A DNA stretch of 64,000 nucleotides from JBGPQJ01 sp963709295 (GTDB lineage Bacteria; Chloroflexota; Anaerolineae; Anaerolineales; Villigracilaceae): the NCBI GenBank assembly GCA_963709295.1, contig CAVPVW010000006.1, forward strand, positions 1 through 64,000, in the 5' to 3' direction. Position numbers and translations under genes: made by a program. The notes beneath the pieces are model-generated. The model made no database searches and was not told the DNA's origin. It saw nothing but the letters and a program-made list of their open reading frames with translations. Positions 37,462-45,969 of this stretch are shown here, one piece after another. Position 1 is the stretch's first letter, and each line of letters begins with the position of its first letter.

Positions 37462-39335
37462 ATGCGATTAATTTCCCTGACCCTATTCACCCTTATCATC
37501 CTCCTGCTTGCGCCGCTAAGTGGCGTACTGGCACAGGATATCTCGGCCGTGCAGGAACTGCACGGCTCGCTGGCGCCAGGCCAGAAGCGATGTCTTTCTT
37601 AGTAAAAGATTTGGAAAAAGGGCAGATTCTGTATGCCTTCATGGAATCCACTTCCGGTAATCTGGACCCCATCCTTTCAATCCTGCCTGCCGACCAGGAA
37701 CTTTCTGCGACACTGGCAGGTTATCGACAAGCCGTGTCTGAGTTGGTAACCAACTCGCCCTACCCGCTGCTCGAACTGCCGGCATTAAGGGATCAATACT
37801 CTCTGGCCTGGGACGACGACAGCGGTCCCGGCTATTCGGCTGCCCTGAGATTTATCGCACCGGAGGATGGTGACTATTACCTGTTGGCTGGCAGCTCGCT
37901 ATCCGCTGCCGGCCGATCAACTTCCGGCGACTACCGGCTCATGCTCGGATTTAACGCTCCGCAGGTATTGGATGGAACCGCCGAGCCGACCGGTGCGACG
38001 ATCGCTGTTCAGGACCAGGCCGCCCTGGCGGCTCAGCTTGTCCAGGAGACCAGCGGCAGCCTCGGCGTGGATAAACCAGCCATTGCCATCAAACTGAGCG
38101 ACTTTGACCCGGGCGACAAATTGTATGTGAATCTTCAAGCGACCAGCGGGAATCTAAAGCCAATTCTCTTGCTGCGCGATTATGGGAATAAGCCTATCCG
38201 GGCTGCCAACCTCAATGCGCAGGCCGGCGCCGCCTCTTTCCAGCAAGTCTTTCCAGAGGGCGGTGGGAATTACACCCTCGATATTCGAGCTGCGTCGCCA
38301 AACGGGGAGTTGACCAGCGGGGATTTCATACTCCAGGTCGGTGTTAACGCACCTGAAGTCCTTGAGGGTCAGGGTCAACCCAACAGCGAAAGCCTGCTGA
38401 AGCTGGCCATCCCGGTCAGCGTCGGCCTCAAGCTCCAGCAAATTGTGAACATCGACCAGCCCAATGAAATCATGAATAATGTCGGCACGCTCAAGCTGGA
38501 GTGGACCGACCCCGCGCTGGCATTCAATCCGGATGATTGCAGCTGCACCTCCAGACTGTACACCGAGAACAGCTACAATAAATTCCTTGAAGACGTCAAA
38601 GGGAGATGGCCTGATTTCACCTTTTTCAATCAGCAGGGTAATCGTTGGGCGCAGAACCGCCTGATCGAGATCCAATCGAACGGTCACGTGACGTACCTCG
38701 AGCGCTTCTCTTCCAATTTCCAGATCGATTTCGACTGGACGGCCTTCCCCTTCGACACGCAGGATTTTTACTTAAAAGTCGACATGCTCTATCCGGAAGA
38801 AGAATATGTCTTCGTCCCGATGGAGGATTTCAACGAGATCGACCCCAACCACGGTGAAGATGAGTTCATTCTGACCGGTTTTGACACCCAGATCAGCTCG
38901 GAGATTTCAAGTACTCAGGCGCCAATATCCCGCTTCATCTTCCATTTCTCGGCTCCTCGGCACCTGGAGTATTACGTCTTTCGTATTTTCATCCCCATTT
39001 TGCTGATCATCACCGTTTCGTATATTACCTTCTTCCTCAAGGATTACGGCCGGCGAATCGAGATCGCAACGGGGAACCTCCTGTTATTCATCGCCTTCAG
39101 CTGGAGCCTGGGAGAAAATTATCCGCGCATGGGATATCTGACCTTCGTGGACGCCATCATGGCGATCACATTTTTTATCAACACCCTGGTCGTTGCGTTG
39201 AATGTTTACTATAAATGGCTGGAGACGAACAACCAGCGTGAGAAAGCCGACCGGTTGGAAGCGCCGATGAATTACATCTATCCGCTTGCCTACCTGGTGT
39301 CTTTTGGCCTGGCAGCGTTGATCTTCTTGATGTAG
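37462..39335 (+). CDS. Pentameric ligand-gated ion channel homologue with extra ectodomains, frameshifted
   Basis: About 624 residues. A signal peptide (LTLFTLIILLLAPLSGVLAQ) is in one frame. From about 37590 the rest is in another frame; one added base in CCAGAAGCG restores a single protein. Two PPC-like beta domains come next (LEKGQILYAFMESTSGNLDP and FDPGDKLYVNLQATSGNLKP). Then the Cys-loop receptor-like sandwich has its Pro-loop FPFDTQDFYLKVDM without loop cysteines, as usual in bacteria. Four transmembrane helices form the pore, with M2 around GRRIEIATGNLLLFIAFSW. It resembles GLIC/ELIC/DeCLIC relatives. Ligand unknown. Confidence 0.85.
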
Positions 39336-39472
39336 AAGGCATCCGGGCGATCTCATGTAAATTCGCGGATTCTGTCAATACCTGAACTAACTGCCCGCCC
39401 ATCGGTGATTGAAAAACTATGTTATAAGGTTTATATTGTTGATCGTAAACGAACCTCAAAAAGGAGTTAGTT

Positions 39473-40873
39473 ATGAAACAAATCGCGTTCTCTCTCATTC
39501 TGGTCCTGGGACTGGTGCTTAGCGCTTGCGGTCCCGAACCGACACCTGCACCGACACAAGATGTATCCGCGGTGCAGACCCAGGCGGTCGCGGACGCCTA
39601 CGCCACCCAGACCGCCATGGCTCCCACGCCCATTGCCCCGCCCCCTGGGCCGACCCCGGATCCCGGCCTGCCCGTAGCCGTGGTGCCTGCTGCGGTTTCC
39701 GGTCAGCCGGCGGGAATTGCCAACTATAACACCGCCATCATGAGCGGACCGGGCACGAATTATGCGCTCTACAGTGTCTTGCTGGGTGGAGTCACCGTCC
39801 AGGTGACTGGCATCAGCCAGGACAGCCAATGGTGGGTGATCAGCGTCCCAGTGGCGCCTAATGGCCAGGGCTGGGTCAGCGCCGCCTACCTGACGACTTC
39901 GGGCGCTGAAGCGGTGCCGGTCGTCCCCACGCCGCCAGTTCCGCCCACCACTGATATGGTCCCACCGGAACCCGGTGACCCGCAAGGCATTGCGCTCGCC
40001 AATGTCTATATTCGAACTGGTCCAGGCACGAATTATCCTGCCTATGGCATCGCCCCAGCCGGCTCGGTCGGCCGAATTATCGGCGTGAGCCAGGACAATG
40101 CCTGGTGGGTCGTGCGTGTCGATCCCACCAAGGTCGGAGCAGGTTATGGCTGGGTCATGGCACAGTACATCAGTGCCAGCAATACCCAGGGCGTGCAGGT
40201 AATCGCGAATCCCACCACAGCCGCCCCTGTTGCCCCGGCGCCTCCGCCAGCCGGCGCCCCGACTGCCACCGCGGTAGACTACGTCAACGTCCGTACCGGC
40301 CCGGGGACCACTTATCCCGTGCTGGGAATCGCCTCGCCGGGCGCTTCGGCCGAAGTCTCCGGCAAGAGCGCGGACGGCGCCTGGTGGCAGGTAAAGGTTC
40401 CCACCCAGTATGTCGCCAGCGGGTTGGCGTGGGTGTCAGCCAGCTATGTCGTCACCTCGAACACGGGTAACGTGCCCGTCGCGGATGCGCCTCCGCCGCC
40501 TGTGGTGGAGTCCACCCCGGTTCCTCCTGCAACGGTCGCCTGCCAGCTTGTCTCCCAGTCTCCATTGGACGGAACCACCTACTCCATCGGAGCGCCGTTT
40601 ACCACGACCTGGGTCCTGCAAAATACGGGCACGGGCGAATGGGATCAGGCCATTTACGATGTCCGCTTTGCCGGCGCGTATAACAATATCTGGCTGCACA
40701 CCGGGTCGGATATTTATGACCTGACCTTTTCCGTGGATCCCGGTCAGACCTACAGCTTCTCCGTAGACATGCTCGCCCCGACCTATATGGGCACGTATGG
40801 CGAAGCCTGGGAAGTTGTCGGCAGCGATGGGTCCGTGGCTTGCTACTTCTACGTTTACATCAACGTACCGTAG
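39473..40873 (+). CDS. SH3b-repeat lipoprotein with C-terminal Ig-like (NBR1-type) domain
   Basis: A 466-residue lipoprotein with lipobox LVLSAC (Cys19). Three SH3b domains follow; the second and third have VRTGPGT and VYIRTGPGTNYPAYGIAP. The last about 110 residues match the bacterial NBR1-type Ig fold (TWVLQNTGTGEWDQAIYDVRF, MGTYGEAWEV). It is a paralogue of the lipoprotein at 20613 with the Ig domain added. AAAAAGGAG precedes the ATG. Likely cell-wall associated. Confidence 0.85.
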   Translation: MKQIAFSLILVLGLVLSACGPEPTPAPTQDVSAVQTQAVADAYATQTAMAPTPIAPPPGPTPDPGLPVAVVPAAVSGQPAGIANYNTAIMSGPGTNYALYSVLLGGVTVQVTGISQDSQWWVISVPVAPNGQGWVSAAYLTTSGAEAVPVVPTPPVPPTTDMVPPEPGDPQGIALANVYIRTGPGTNYPAYGIAPAGSVGRIIGVSQDNAWWVVRVDPTKVGAGYGWVMAQYISASNTQGVQVIANPTTAAPVAPAPPPAGAPTATAVDYVNVRTGPGTTYPVLGIASPGASAEVSGKSADGAWWQVKVPTQYVASGLAWVSASYVVTSNTGNVPVADAPPPPVVESTPVPPATVACQLVSQSPLDGTTYSIGAPFTTTWVLQNTGTGEWDQAIYDVRFAGAYNNIWLHTGSDIYDLTFSVDPGQTYSFSVDMLAPTYMGTYGEAWEVVGSDGSVACYFYVYINVP

Positions 40874-40905
40874 CCCGCCTTCCCATATTAACCATTAATT
40901 AGAAC

Positions 40906-40936
40906 AAAGCCCATCCTGAATTTCGGGATGGGCTTT
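40906..40936. terminator. Bidirectional terminator between convergent genes
   Basis: AAAGCCCATCC pairs with GGATGGGCTTT around an imperfect TGAATTTCG loop; the flanking T runs are short. Confidence 0.7.
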
Positions 40937-40953
40937 GTCATCGTAGCGAGAGC

Positions 40954-41826
40954 TTATTGTGAGATGGGATTCTTGCAGGATACCGGCAATTTGATGGAGA
41001 CCTTTTGGTTGATGCTGGTGATGACCACCTGCGTATCAAAATCTCCCTGGAAATTGATGGGCTTGAATTCCCCGCTGAAGCCGCCCTGGAATGCCACCGG
41101 ATATCCAGCTGACGAAACGTACAGGTCCGCGTCCCTGGCAGACCAGATGGACTCGCCAAACGCGCGCAGGGTGGCGTCCTTGCTGTTCTGTGCCGCCGCA
41201 AGGAACGTGGGTCCGTCGATCACATACCGCTTGGTGGATTCGCCGTTGACGACCGCGGTGCCCGTGTAAGTCCCCCGGGCAACATCTTTGCCGGTGAACA
41301 TTTTCATCAGGTTTTGGGGACTGAGTTGCTCCACATCCTGTGTCGCGTTGGCCGCCTTTGGCTTGACGCACACATCGAACAAGCCATCCACGACCACATA
41401 GGTTCCTTCCGGCACCTTGTAGATCTCGATCTGGGAGGGTGTAAAGAGCGACATGGCCGACCCGCCCACCTGGGCCACGATATCGCCCAGCAGGGGACCG
41501 GTGACGACGATCTTGGACGAATCCTTTGTGGCAGTGACCTCGGCGGTCAGGCTTCCTTTCGTGCGCTGCCCGTTCATCATGCCATTGGCATCGATCTGGA
41601 CCGAGGCGGTGAGCGACGTCAGTCCGTCGAGCGATTTGAGCGGGATGGGATCACCGACGGGAACAAAGGCCGTGGGCGTAGGCGCCATCCATTTAGCATA
41701 GTCGGCCAATGCTGCGACCGCCGTGGGTCCGGAGGTGGTTGCGCCGAGGAAGTACCCGAGTCCAAGTGTGGATGCGAGCAGGAAGGTCACAAATCCTACC
41801 CGTAAAAACCGTTGTCGATTGGTCAT
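40954..41826 (-). CDS. Membrane-anchored extracytoplasmic protein, LolA/LppX-like by pattern
   Basis: 290 residues: an N-terminal signal or anchor helix (about 8-28), then an exported beta-rich region. Segments such as TKRYVIDG, LYVSSAGYPVAFQGGF and the overall strand pattern resemble LppX/LprG and LolA lipid carriers, but the match is by eye only. Two Cys are present (FDVCVKP and VSCKNP), which could form a disulfide. The start at 41826 has AAAAGGAGCAGCC before it. A lipid-carrier role would be inference. Confidence 0.55.
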   Translation of the reverse strand: MTNRQRFLRVGFVTFLLASTLGLGYFLGATTSGPTAVAALADYAKWMAPTPTAFVPVGDPIPLKSLDGLTSLTASVQIDANGMMNGQRTKGSLTAEVTATKDSSKIVVTGPLLGDIVAQVGGSAMSLFTPSQIEIYKVPEGTYVVVDGLFDVCVKPKAANATQDVEQLSPQNLMKMFTGKDVARGTYTGTAVVNGESTKRYVIDGPTFLAAAQNSKDATLRAFGESIWSARDADLYVSSAGYPVAFQGGFSGEFKPINFQGDFDTQVVITSINQKVSIKLPVSCKNPISQ

Positions 41827-41920
41827 GGCTGCTCCTTTTTGGAACATGAATCGTGCAAGGTTGTTTTTCGTGGTTTGATTATATTCCCATTCACGTCAGG
41901 TGGTCCTGTGAAAGGTTGGA

Positions 41921-41926
41921 TATAAT
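41921..41926 (+). promoter_or_regulatory. Putative -10 box of the SulP/lipid kinase operon
   Basis: TATAAT in GGATATAATTACC, about 40 nt before the start of the SulP gene. Confidence 0.45.
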
Positions 41927-41965
41927 TACCTTAGGCAGCAAGGTCAGGAACATCGGAGAGTGATT

Positions 41966-43717
41966 GTGGAACCTTCCAAAAAATCTGCCAATCCCTTCAA
42001 GCTTACCGCGCTTCCCTCCGGCCTCGGCCGCTGGCTTCCAGCGGTCTCCACGCTGCAAACCTATCAACGAGGCTGGCTGGGGAAGGATATCGTTGCCGGA
42101 GTGGTGCTGACCGCCATCCTTGTACCGGTGGGCATGGGTTATGCAGAAGCGGCGGGCCTGCCTGCCATTTATGGATTATATGCCACCATCGTGCCGCTGA
42201 TCGCCTATGCCGTTTTCGGTCCGAGCCGGGTACTGGTGCTCGGACCGGATTCTTCGCTGGCGGCCATCATCGCCGCGACGATTATCCCTTTGTCCGGCAG
42301 CGATATGGATCTGCGCGTGGCGCTGGCCGGCATGCTGGCCCTGCTGACCGGCATATTGTGCATCCTGGCGGGGTTGGCGCGGTTTGGCTTTGTCACCGAC
42401 CTGCTTTCCAAGCCCATCCGCCTGGGGTATCTGAACGGCATCGCGCTCACGGTCATTGTCAGCCAGCTTCCAAAGATCCTGGGATTCCCTTCATCAGGGG
42501 ACGGTTTGATCGAACAAATCCTCAGCCTGGTCAATGGGGTAGCTGCGGGGATGACAAATCCGGTGAGTTTCTTAATAGGGCTTTCATGCCTGGCCATAGT
42601 TTTTATCTTTAAACGCAAATGGCCGAAGGTTCCCGGCGTACTGATCGCGGTGCTCCTGTCCACGATCGTGGTCGGATACTACAACCTTTCGGTCACTGCC
42701 GGTGTATCCGTGGTGGGGCCGCTGCCGCAAGGGCTGCCGAAATTTCAATACCCGGCGGTCACCCTGTCCGACCTGGGACCTCTTCTCGCCGGCGCCGTCG
42801 CGATCACCCTTGTCTCCTTTGCGGATACGAGCGTATTGTCGCGCACCTTTGCGCTGCGCGGCGGCTATGAGGTCGATGAGAATCAGGAGATCATCGCGCT
42901 GGGAGCGGCAAATGTCGCGGCGGGTCTGTTCCAGGGATTCTCGATCAGCAGCAGTTCGTCCCGCACACCGGTGGCAGAATCGGCCGGCGCCAAATCCCAG
43001 TTGACGGGTGTGGTGGGCGCGATCTGCATCGCCCTGCTGCTGGTGGTTGCTCCGACACTTCTGCAGAACCTGCCGAATGCGGCCTTGGGCGCCATTGTCA
43101 TCTCGGCCTGCGTATCGCTTGTGGATGTGCGCGGAGTTACTCGACTTTGGTCGCTGCGCCGCAGTGAATTCGTGCTGTCCTTGGTTTGTTTTCTGGGAGT
43201 GGCGCTGTTCGGTGTGATCCAGGGCATCTTTATCGCCATCGTTCTGGCACTGTTCGGATTCATCTGGCGTGCCTGGCGGCCATATGATGCCGTGCTGGGA
43301 CGTGTCGAGGACCTGGAGGGATTCCATGATATCACCCGGCATCCCGAGGCGAGTTTGATCACCGGCCTCGTTTTGTTCCGATGGGATGCGCCGCTGTTCT
43401 TTGCCAATGCCGATGTGTTCCGTGAACATGTCCGCAAGGCGATTTCGGAAGCGCCAACAGCGTCGCGGTGGATCATCGTGACCGCCGAGCCTGTGACGGA
43501 CATCGATATTACTGCAGCCGAGATGCTGGAAGCGCTTGACGACGACCTCATCCGAGCGGGAATTACGTTGTGTTTCGCCGAAATGAAGGACCCCGTCAAG
43601 GATCGGCTCAAGCGTTACGGGTTGTTCAACAAGATAGGGATTGACCATTTCTTCCCGACCATCGGTCAGGCGGTCAATGCCTACCTGGCGGCGTACCCTG
43701 AAGAAAAGTCATCCTGA
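41966..43717 (+). CDS. SulP family anion transporter with STAS domain (copy 1)
   Basis: A 583-residue inner-membrane carrier for sulfate, bicarbonate or similar anions. The SulP core has 12-14 helices with VVLTAILVPVGMGYAEAAGLPAIYGLY near the start and FQGFSISSSSSRTPVAESAGAKS later. A C-terminal STAS domain starts at about 470 (LFRWDAPLFFANADVFREHV). Start is GTG: 41966 is preferred because GGAGAG ends 5 nt before it; 41960 is an alternative. It heads an operon with a lipid kinase and a phosphatase. The substrate anion cannot be told. Confidence 0.9.
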   Translation: MEPSKKSANPFKLTALPSGLGRWLPAVSTLQTYQRGWLGKDIVAGVVLTAILVPVGMGYAEAAGLPAIYGLYATIVPLIAYAVFGPSRVLVLGPDSSLAAIIAATIIPLSGSDMDLRVALAGMLALLTGILCILAGLARFGFVTDLLSKPIRLGYLNGIALTVIVSQLPKILGFPSSGDGLIEQILSLVNGVAAGMTNPVSFLIGLSCLAIVFIFKRKWPKVPGVLIAVLLSTIVVGYYNLSVTAGVSVVGPLPQGLPKFQYPAVTLSDLGPLLAGAVAITLVSFADTSVLSRTFALRGGYEVDENQEIIALGAANVAAGLFQGFSISSSSSRTPVAESAGAKSQLTGVVGAICIALLLVVAPTLLQNLPNAALGAIVISACVSLVDVRGVTRLWSLRRSEFVLSLVCFLGVALFGVIQGIFIAIVLALFGFIWRAWRPYDAVLGRVEDLEGFHDITRHPEASLITGLVLFRWDAPLFFANADVFREHVRKAISEAPTASRWIIVTAEPVTDIDITAAEMLEALDDDLIRAGITLCFAEMKDPVKDRLKRYGLFNKIGIDHFFPTIGQAVNAYLAAYPEEKSS

Positions 43718-43761
43718 GTTTATCGAACGGTCAACAACCATGGCAACAAGGAGTGAACAAT

Positions 43762-44652
43762 ATGACGCGAAAAATTTTTGTGGTGATCAACCCGGCAGCC
43801 GGCAAGGACGAGCCGATCCTGAATACCTGCAACGACGTCTTTCGCTCCCACGACATCGAATGGGAGGCGGGCATCACCCACAAATATGGCGATGCCCGCA
43901 GGCTGGCGCAGCAGGCGGCGGAGGCGGGCTACGACCTGATCGCCGGTTACGGCGGGGACGGCACCCAGCATGAGATCGCCAACGCGCTGATAGGGCGGGA
44001 TGTGCTCATGGGCGTCCTGCCGGGGGGGACCGGCAACGGGTTCTGCCGCGAACTGGGCTTACCCAAGGAACTGCGGCCAGCTCTGGAAATCATTTGCACC
44101 AGCGAGACCATCCACCCGGTGGACGTGGTGAAACTGGGCGAGGAACATTTCATCCAGAGGCTTTATGTGGGCATCGAGCCGGAAGAACAGACCTCCCGCG
44201 AGTTGAAAGACAAGTATGGCACACTGGCCTACGCTGTCTCCGGATATAAGCGGCTCACGACCCGCAAGGATGTACAGTACAGGATCACCATCGATGGGGA
44301 AATGATCGAAACCCCGGCTGCGAAAGTCTACGTGGTGAATGCCAGCCAGACCGGCACTGGCATCTCGGTCACCGGCGACCTCTCGCGCAGCGACGACGGC
44401 CTGTTGGAGGTCTTCATTCTCGACCAGCACAACCTGAAGACGATCGCTGCAGCAGCAGAGCGCATGGCCCATCTGCACACGGAAATCGCGCAGCAATATT
44501 TCTGGCGCGGGAAGGACATCACCATCGAGACCGAACCCGATCAGCCGGTCTGGACAGATGGTGAGTACTTCGGTCGCACGCCGGTCAGCATGAATGTTTT
44601 ACAGGGCAAATTGAAGGTGGTGGTTCAGGCGCAGGCAGACGATGGCAAGTAA
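43762..44652 (+). CDS. Diacylglycerol/sphingosine-kinase-family lipid kinase
   Basis: Phosphorylates a lipid such as diacylglycerol with ATP at the membrane surface. The 296-residue protein has the catalytic core GYGGDGTQHEIANAL and PGGTGNGFCRELGLP, with INPAAGKDEP at the N-terminus, all typical of YegS/DagK-type enzymes. AAGGAGTGAACAAT precedes the ATG at 43762; an in-frame GTG three codons upstream is less likely. The next gene overlaps its end by 11 bp. Confidence 0.92.
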   Translation: MTRKIFVVINPAAGKDEPILNTCNDVFRSHDIEWEAGITHKYGDARRLAQQAAEAGYDLIAGYGGDGTQHEIANALIGRDVLMGVLPGGTGNGFCRELGLPKELRPALEIICTSETIHPVDVVKLGEEHFIQRLYVGIEPEEQTSRELKDKYGTLAYAVSGYKRLTTRKDVQYRITIDGEMIETPAAKVYVVNASQTGTGISVTGDLSRSDDGLLEVFILDQHNLKTIAAAAERMAHLHTEIAQQYFWRGKDITIETEPDQPVWTDGEYFGRTPVSMNVLQGKLKVVVQAQADDGK

Positions 44653-45112
44653 ATCCGTGCCGGATGTGTCCGCCGTCACCGATTATCTCTACATCTCCGC
44701 CTGGCCACGCGGCGACCATGCCGAGGAAATCCGCGCCATGAATGTGCGCCTGATCCTGTCCATGCACTGGTTCAAGCCGGCGAAAAACCTAGGGCATGAC
44801 CCGATTCGGTTGTTGTGGCTGCCGACGGTGGACAATCCTTTGTTCCCGATGCCCATCCGCAGTTTTAATTTGGGGGTGGAAGCCGCGCTGCCGGTCATCA
44901 AGGACGGCTATCGCGTGCTGGTCCATTGCCGGGCTGGGGTGCATCGCAGTGTGGCGATGGCCTGCTGTGTGCTGATCGGTATGGGACAGACTGCTGAAGA
45001 AGCCATGAAACTGGTCAAGGAAAAACGGGCGATCGCCGACCCGTACGTGTGGTATATCCGCAACCGCATCCTGAAATTCGAAAAGCTGTGGCTTGCGGAG
45101 AAGCGATCCTAA
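44642..45112 (+). CDS. Dual-specificity protein phosphatase
   Basis: A 156-residue Cys-based phosphatase. The P-loop VHCRAGVHRSVAM matches HCxxGxxRS. The general-acid Asp probably lies in the LPTVDNP stretch. It may act on phosphotyrosine, phosphoserine or phospholipids; the tight overlap with the lipid kinase allows an opposing role, which is inference. Compact, without transmembrane helices. Confidence 0.88.
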   Translation: MASKSVPDVSAVTDYLYISAWPRGDHAEEIRAMNVRLILSMHWFKPAKNLGHDPIRLLWLPTVDNPLFPMPIRSFNLGVEAALPVIKDGYRVLVHCRAGVHRSVAMACCVLIGMGQTAEEAMKLVKEKRAIADPYVWYIRNRILKFEKLWLAEKRS

Positions 45113-45171
45113 ATTTTCCCCCTTAAGACCGACCCTCAAGTAAAATTCATTTCAAAAATGGAGGTGTCACA

Positions 45172-45714
45172 ATGTTTCCAATCCTGGTAATTGCAATCGG
45201 TATCGCAGTTCTTGCGTTAGGCAAACGGCTCGCCGTCCTGGGCGCGGCATTGGGTGCGCTGCTGGGAGTTGTCCTGCTGAGCCTGTTCCCTGGTTCAGCC
45301 ACTCCTCTGACCATACTCCTCATCCCCGGCCTGCTTGCAGTGATCGGATTCTTCGTCGCCGGGTTCGCAAAAGGAATCGTGGATATCGTACTGCTGGTGA
45401 TGGGCGCGCTCGCGGGCGCAGTGATTGTGCTGGGATTTCTCAACCTTTTCAACCTCACTTCCGGTCTCATCGTATGGCTGCTCGCACTTCTGGGCGGCGT
45501 GGCCGGCCTGATCCTGGTCAGACGCTTCAAGGATTGGGCAATGATCATCCTGGCAGGGCTGATCGGCGGGCTGCTGGTCACGCGCGGGCTCACCGTCTGG
45601 CTGCCTTTCCTGCAAGGTGCATTTGGCACACTGCTCGTCATCGTGCTGGCAGGCCTTGGGATCGCGTACCAGGGTGGTTTATCCGGCAAAGGGAAAACTA
45701 CTTCAGGTGGTTAA
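45172..45714 (+). CDS. Polytopic membrane protein, TM7S3/DUF4203-like by pattern
   Basis: 180 residues with about six hydrophobic helices in paired, glycine-rich repeats (GALLGVVLLSLF, GALAGAVIVLGFL, GGVAGLILVRRF). This layout resembles DUF4203/TM7S3-type proteins. No function known. AAAATGGAGGTGTCACA lies before the ATG. It may end the SulP operon. The 255 bp after it hold no gene or clear terminator that I can see. Confidence 0.7.
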   Translation: MFPILVIAIGIAVLALGKRLAVLGAALGALLGVVLLSLFPGSATPLTILLIPGLLAVIGFFVAGFAKGIVDIVLLVMGALAGAVIVLGFLNLFNLTSGLIVWLLALLGGVAGLILVRRFKDWAMIILAGLIGGLLVTRGLTVWLPFLQGAFGTLLVIVLAGLGIAYQGGLSGKGKTTSGG

Positions 45715-45969
45715 GTATTTTCAATCTGTACGATCTGCGGCACACTGTGAACCGCATCCTTCAATTTGTAAGGTAGTGGTTTGTGGAGAAGTGACTACAA
45801 AGAGTTTGCTTCGATAGCTCCTGACCGGGATGCAACGATTTTACGCGTTTACTTAGCGGATGGCTTTTTCTCGGTGAATTTAAATGATTGATCGGTATCA
45901 TGAATAAGCCTTGCGCATGTATTACAATCTCTTGAAATAAATAATTCATTTTGAATTCCTCTTTAGCCA

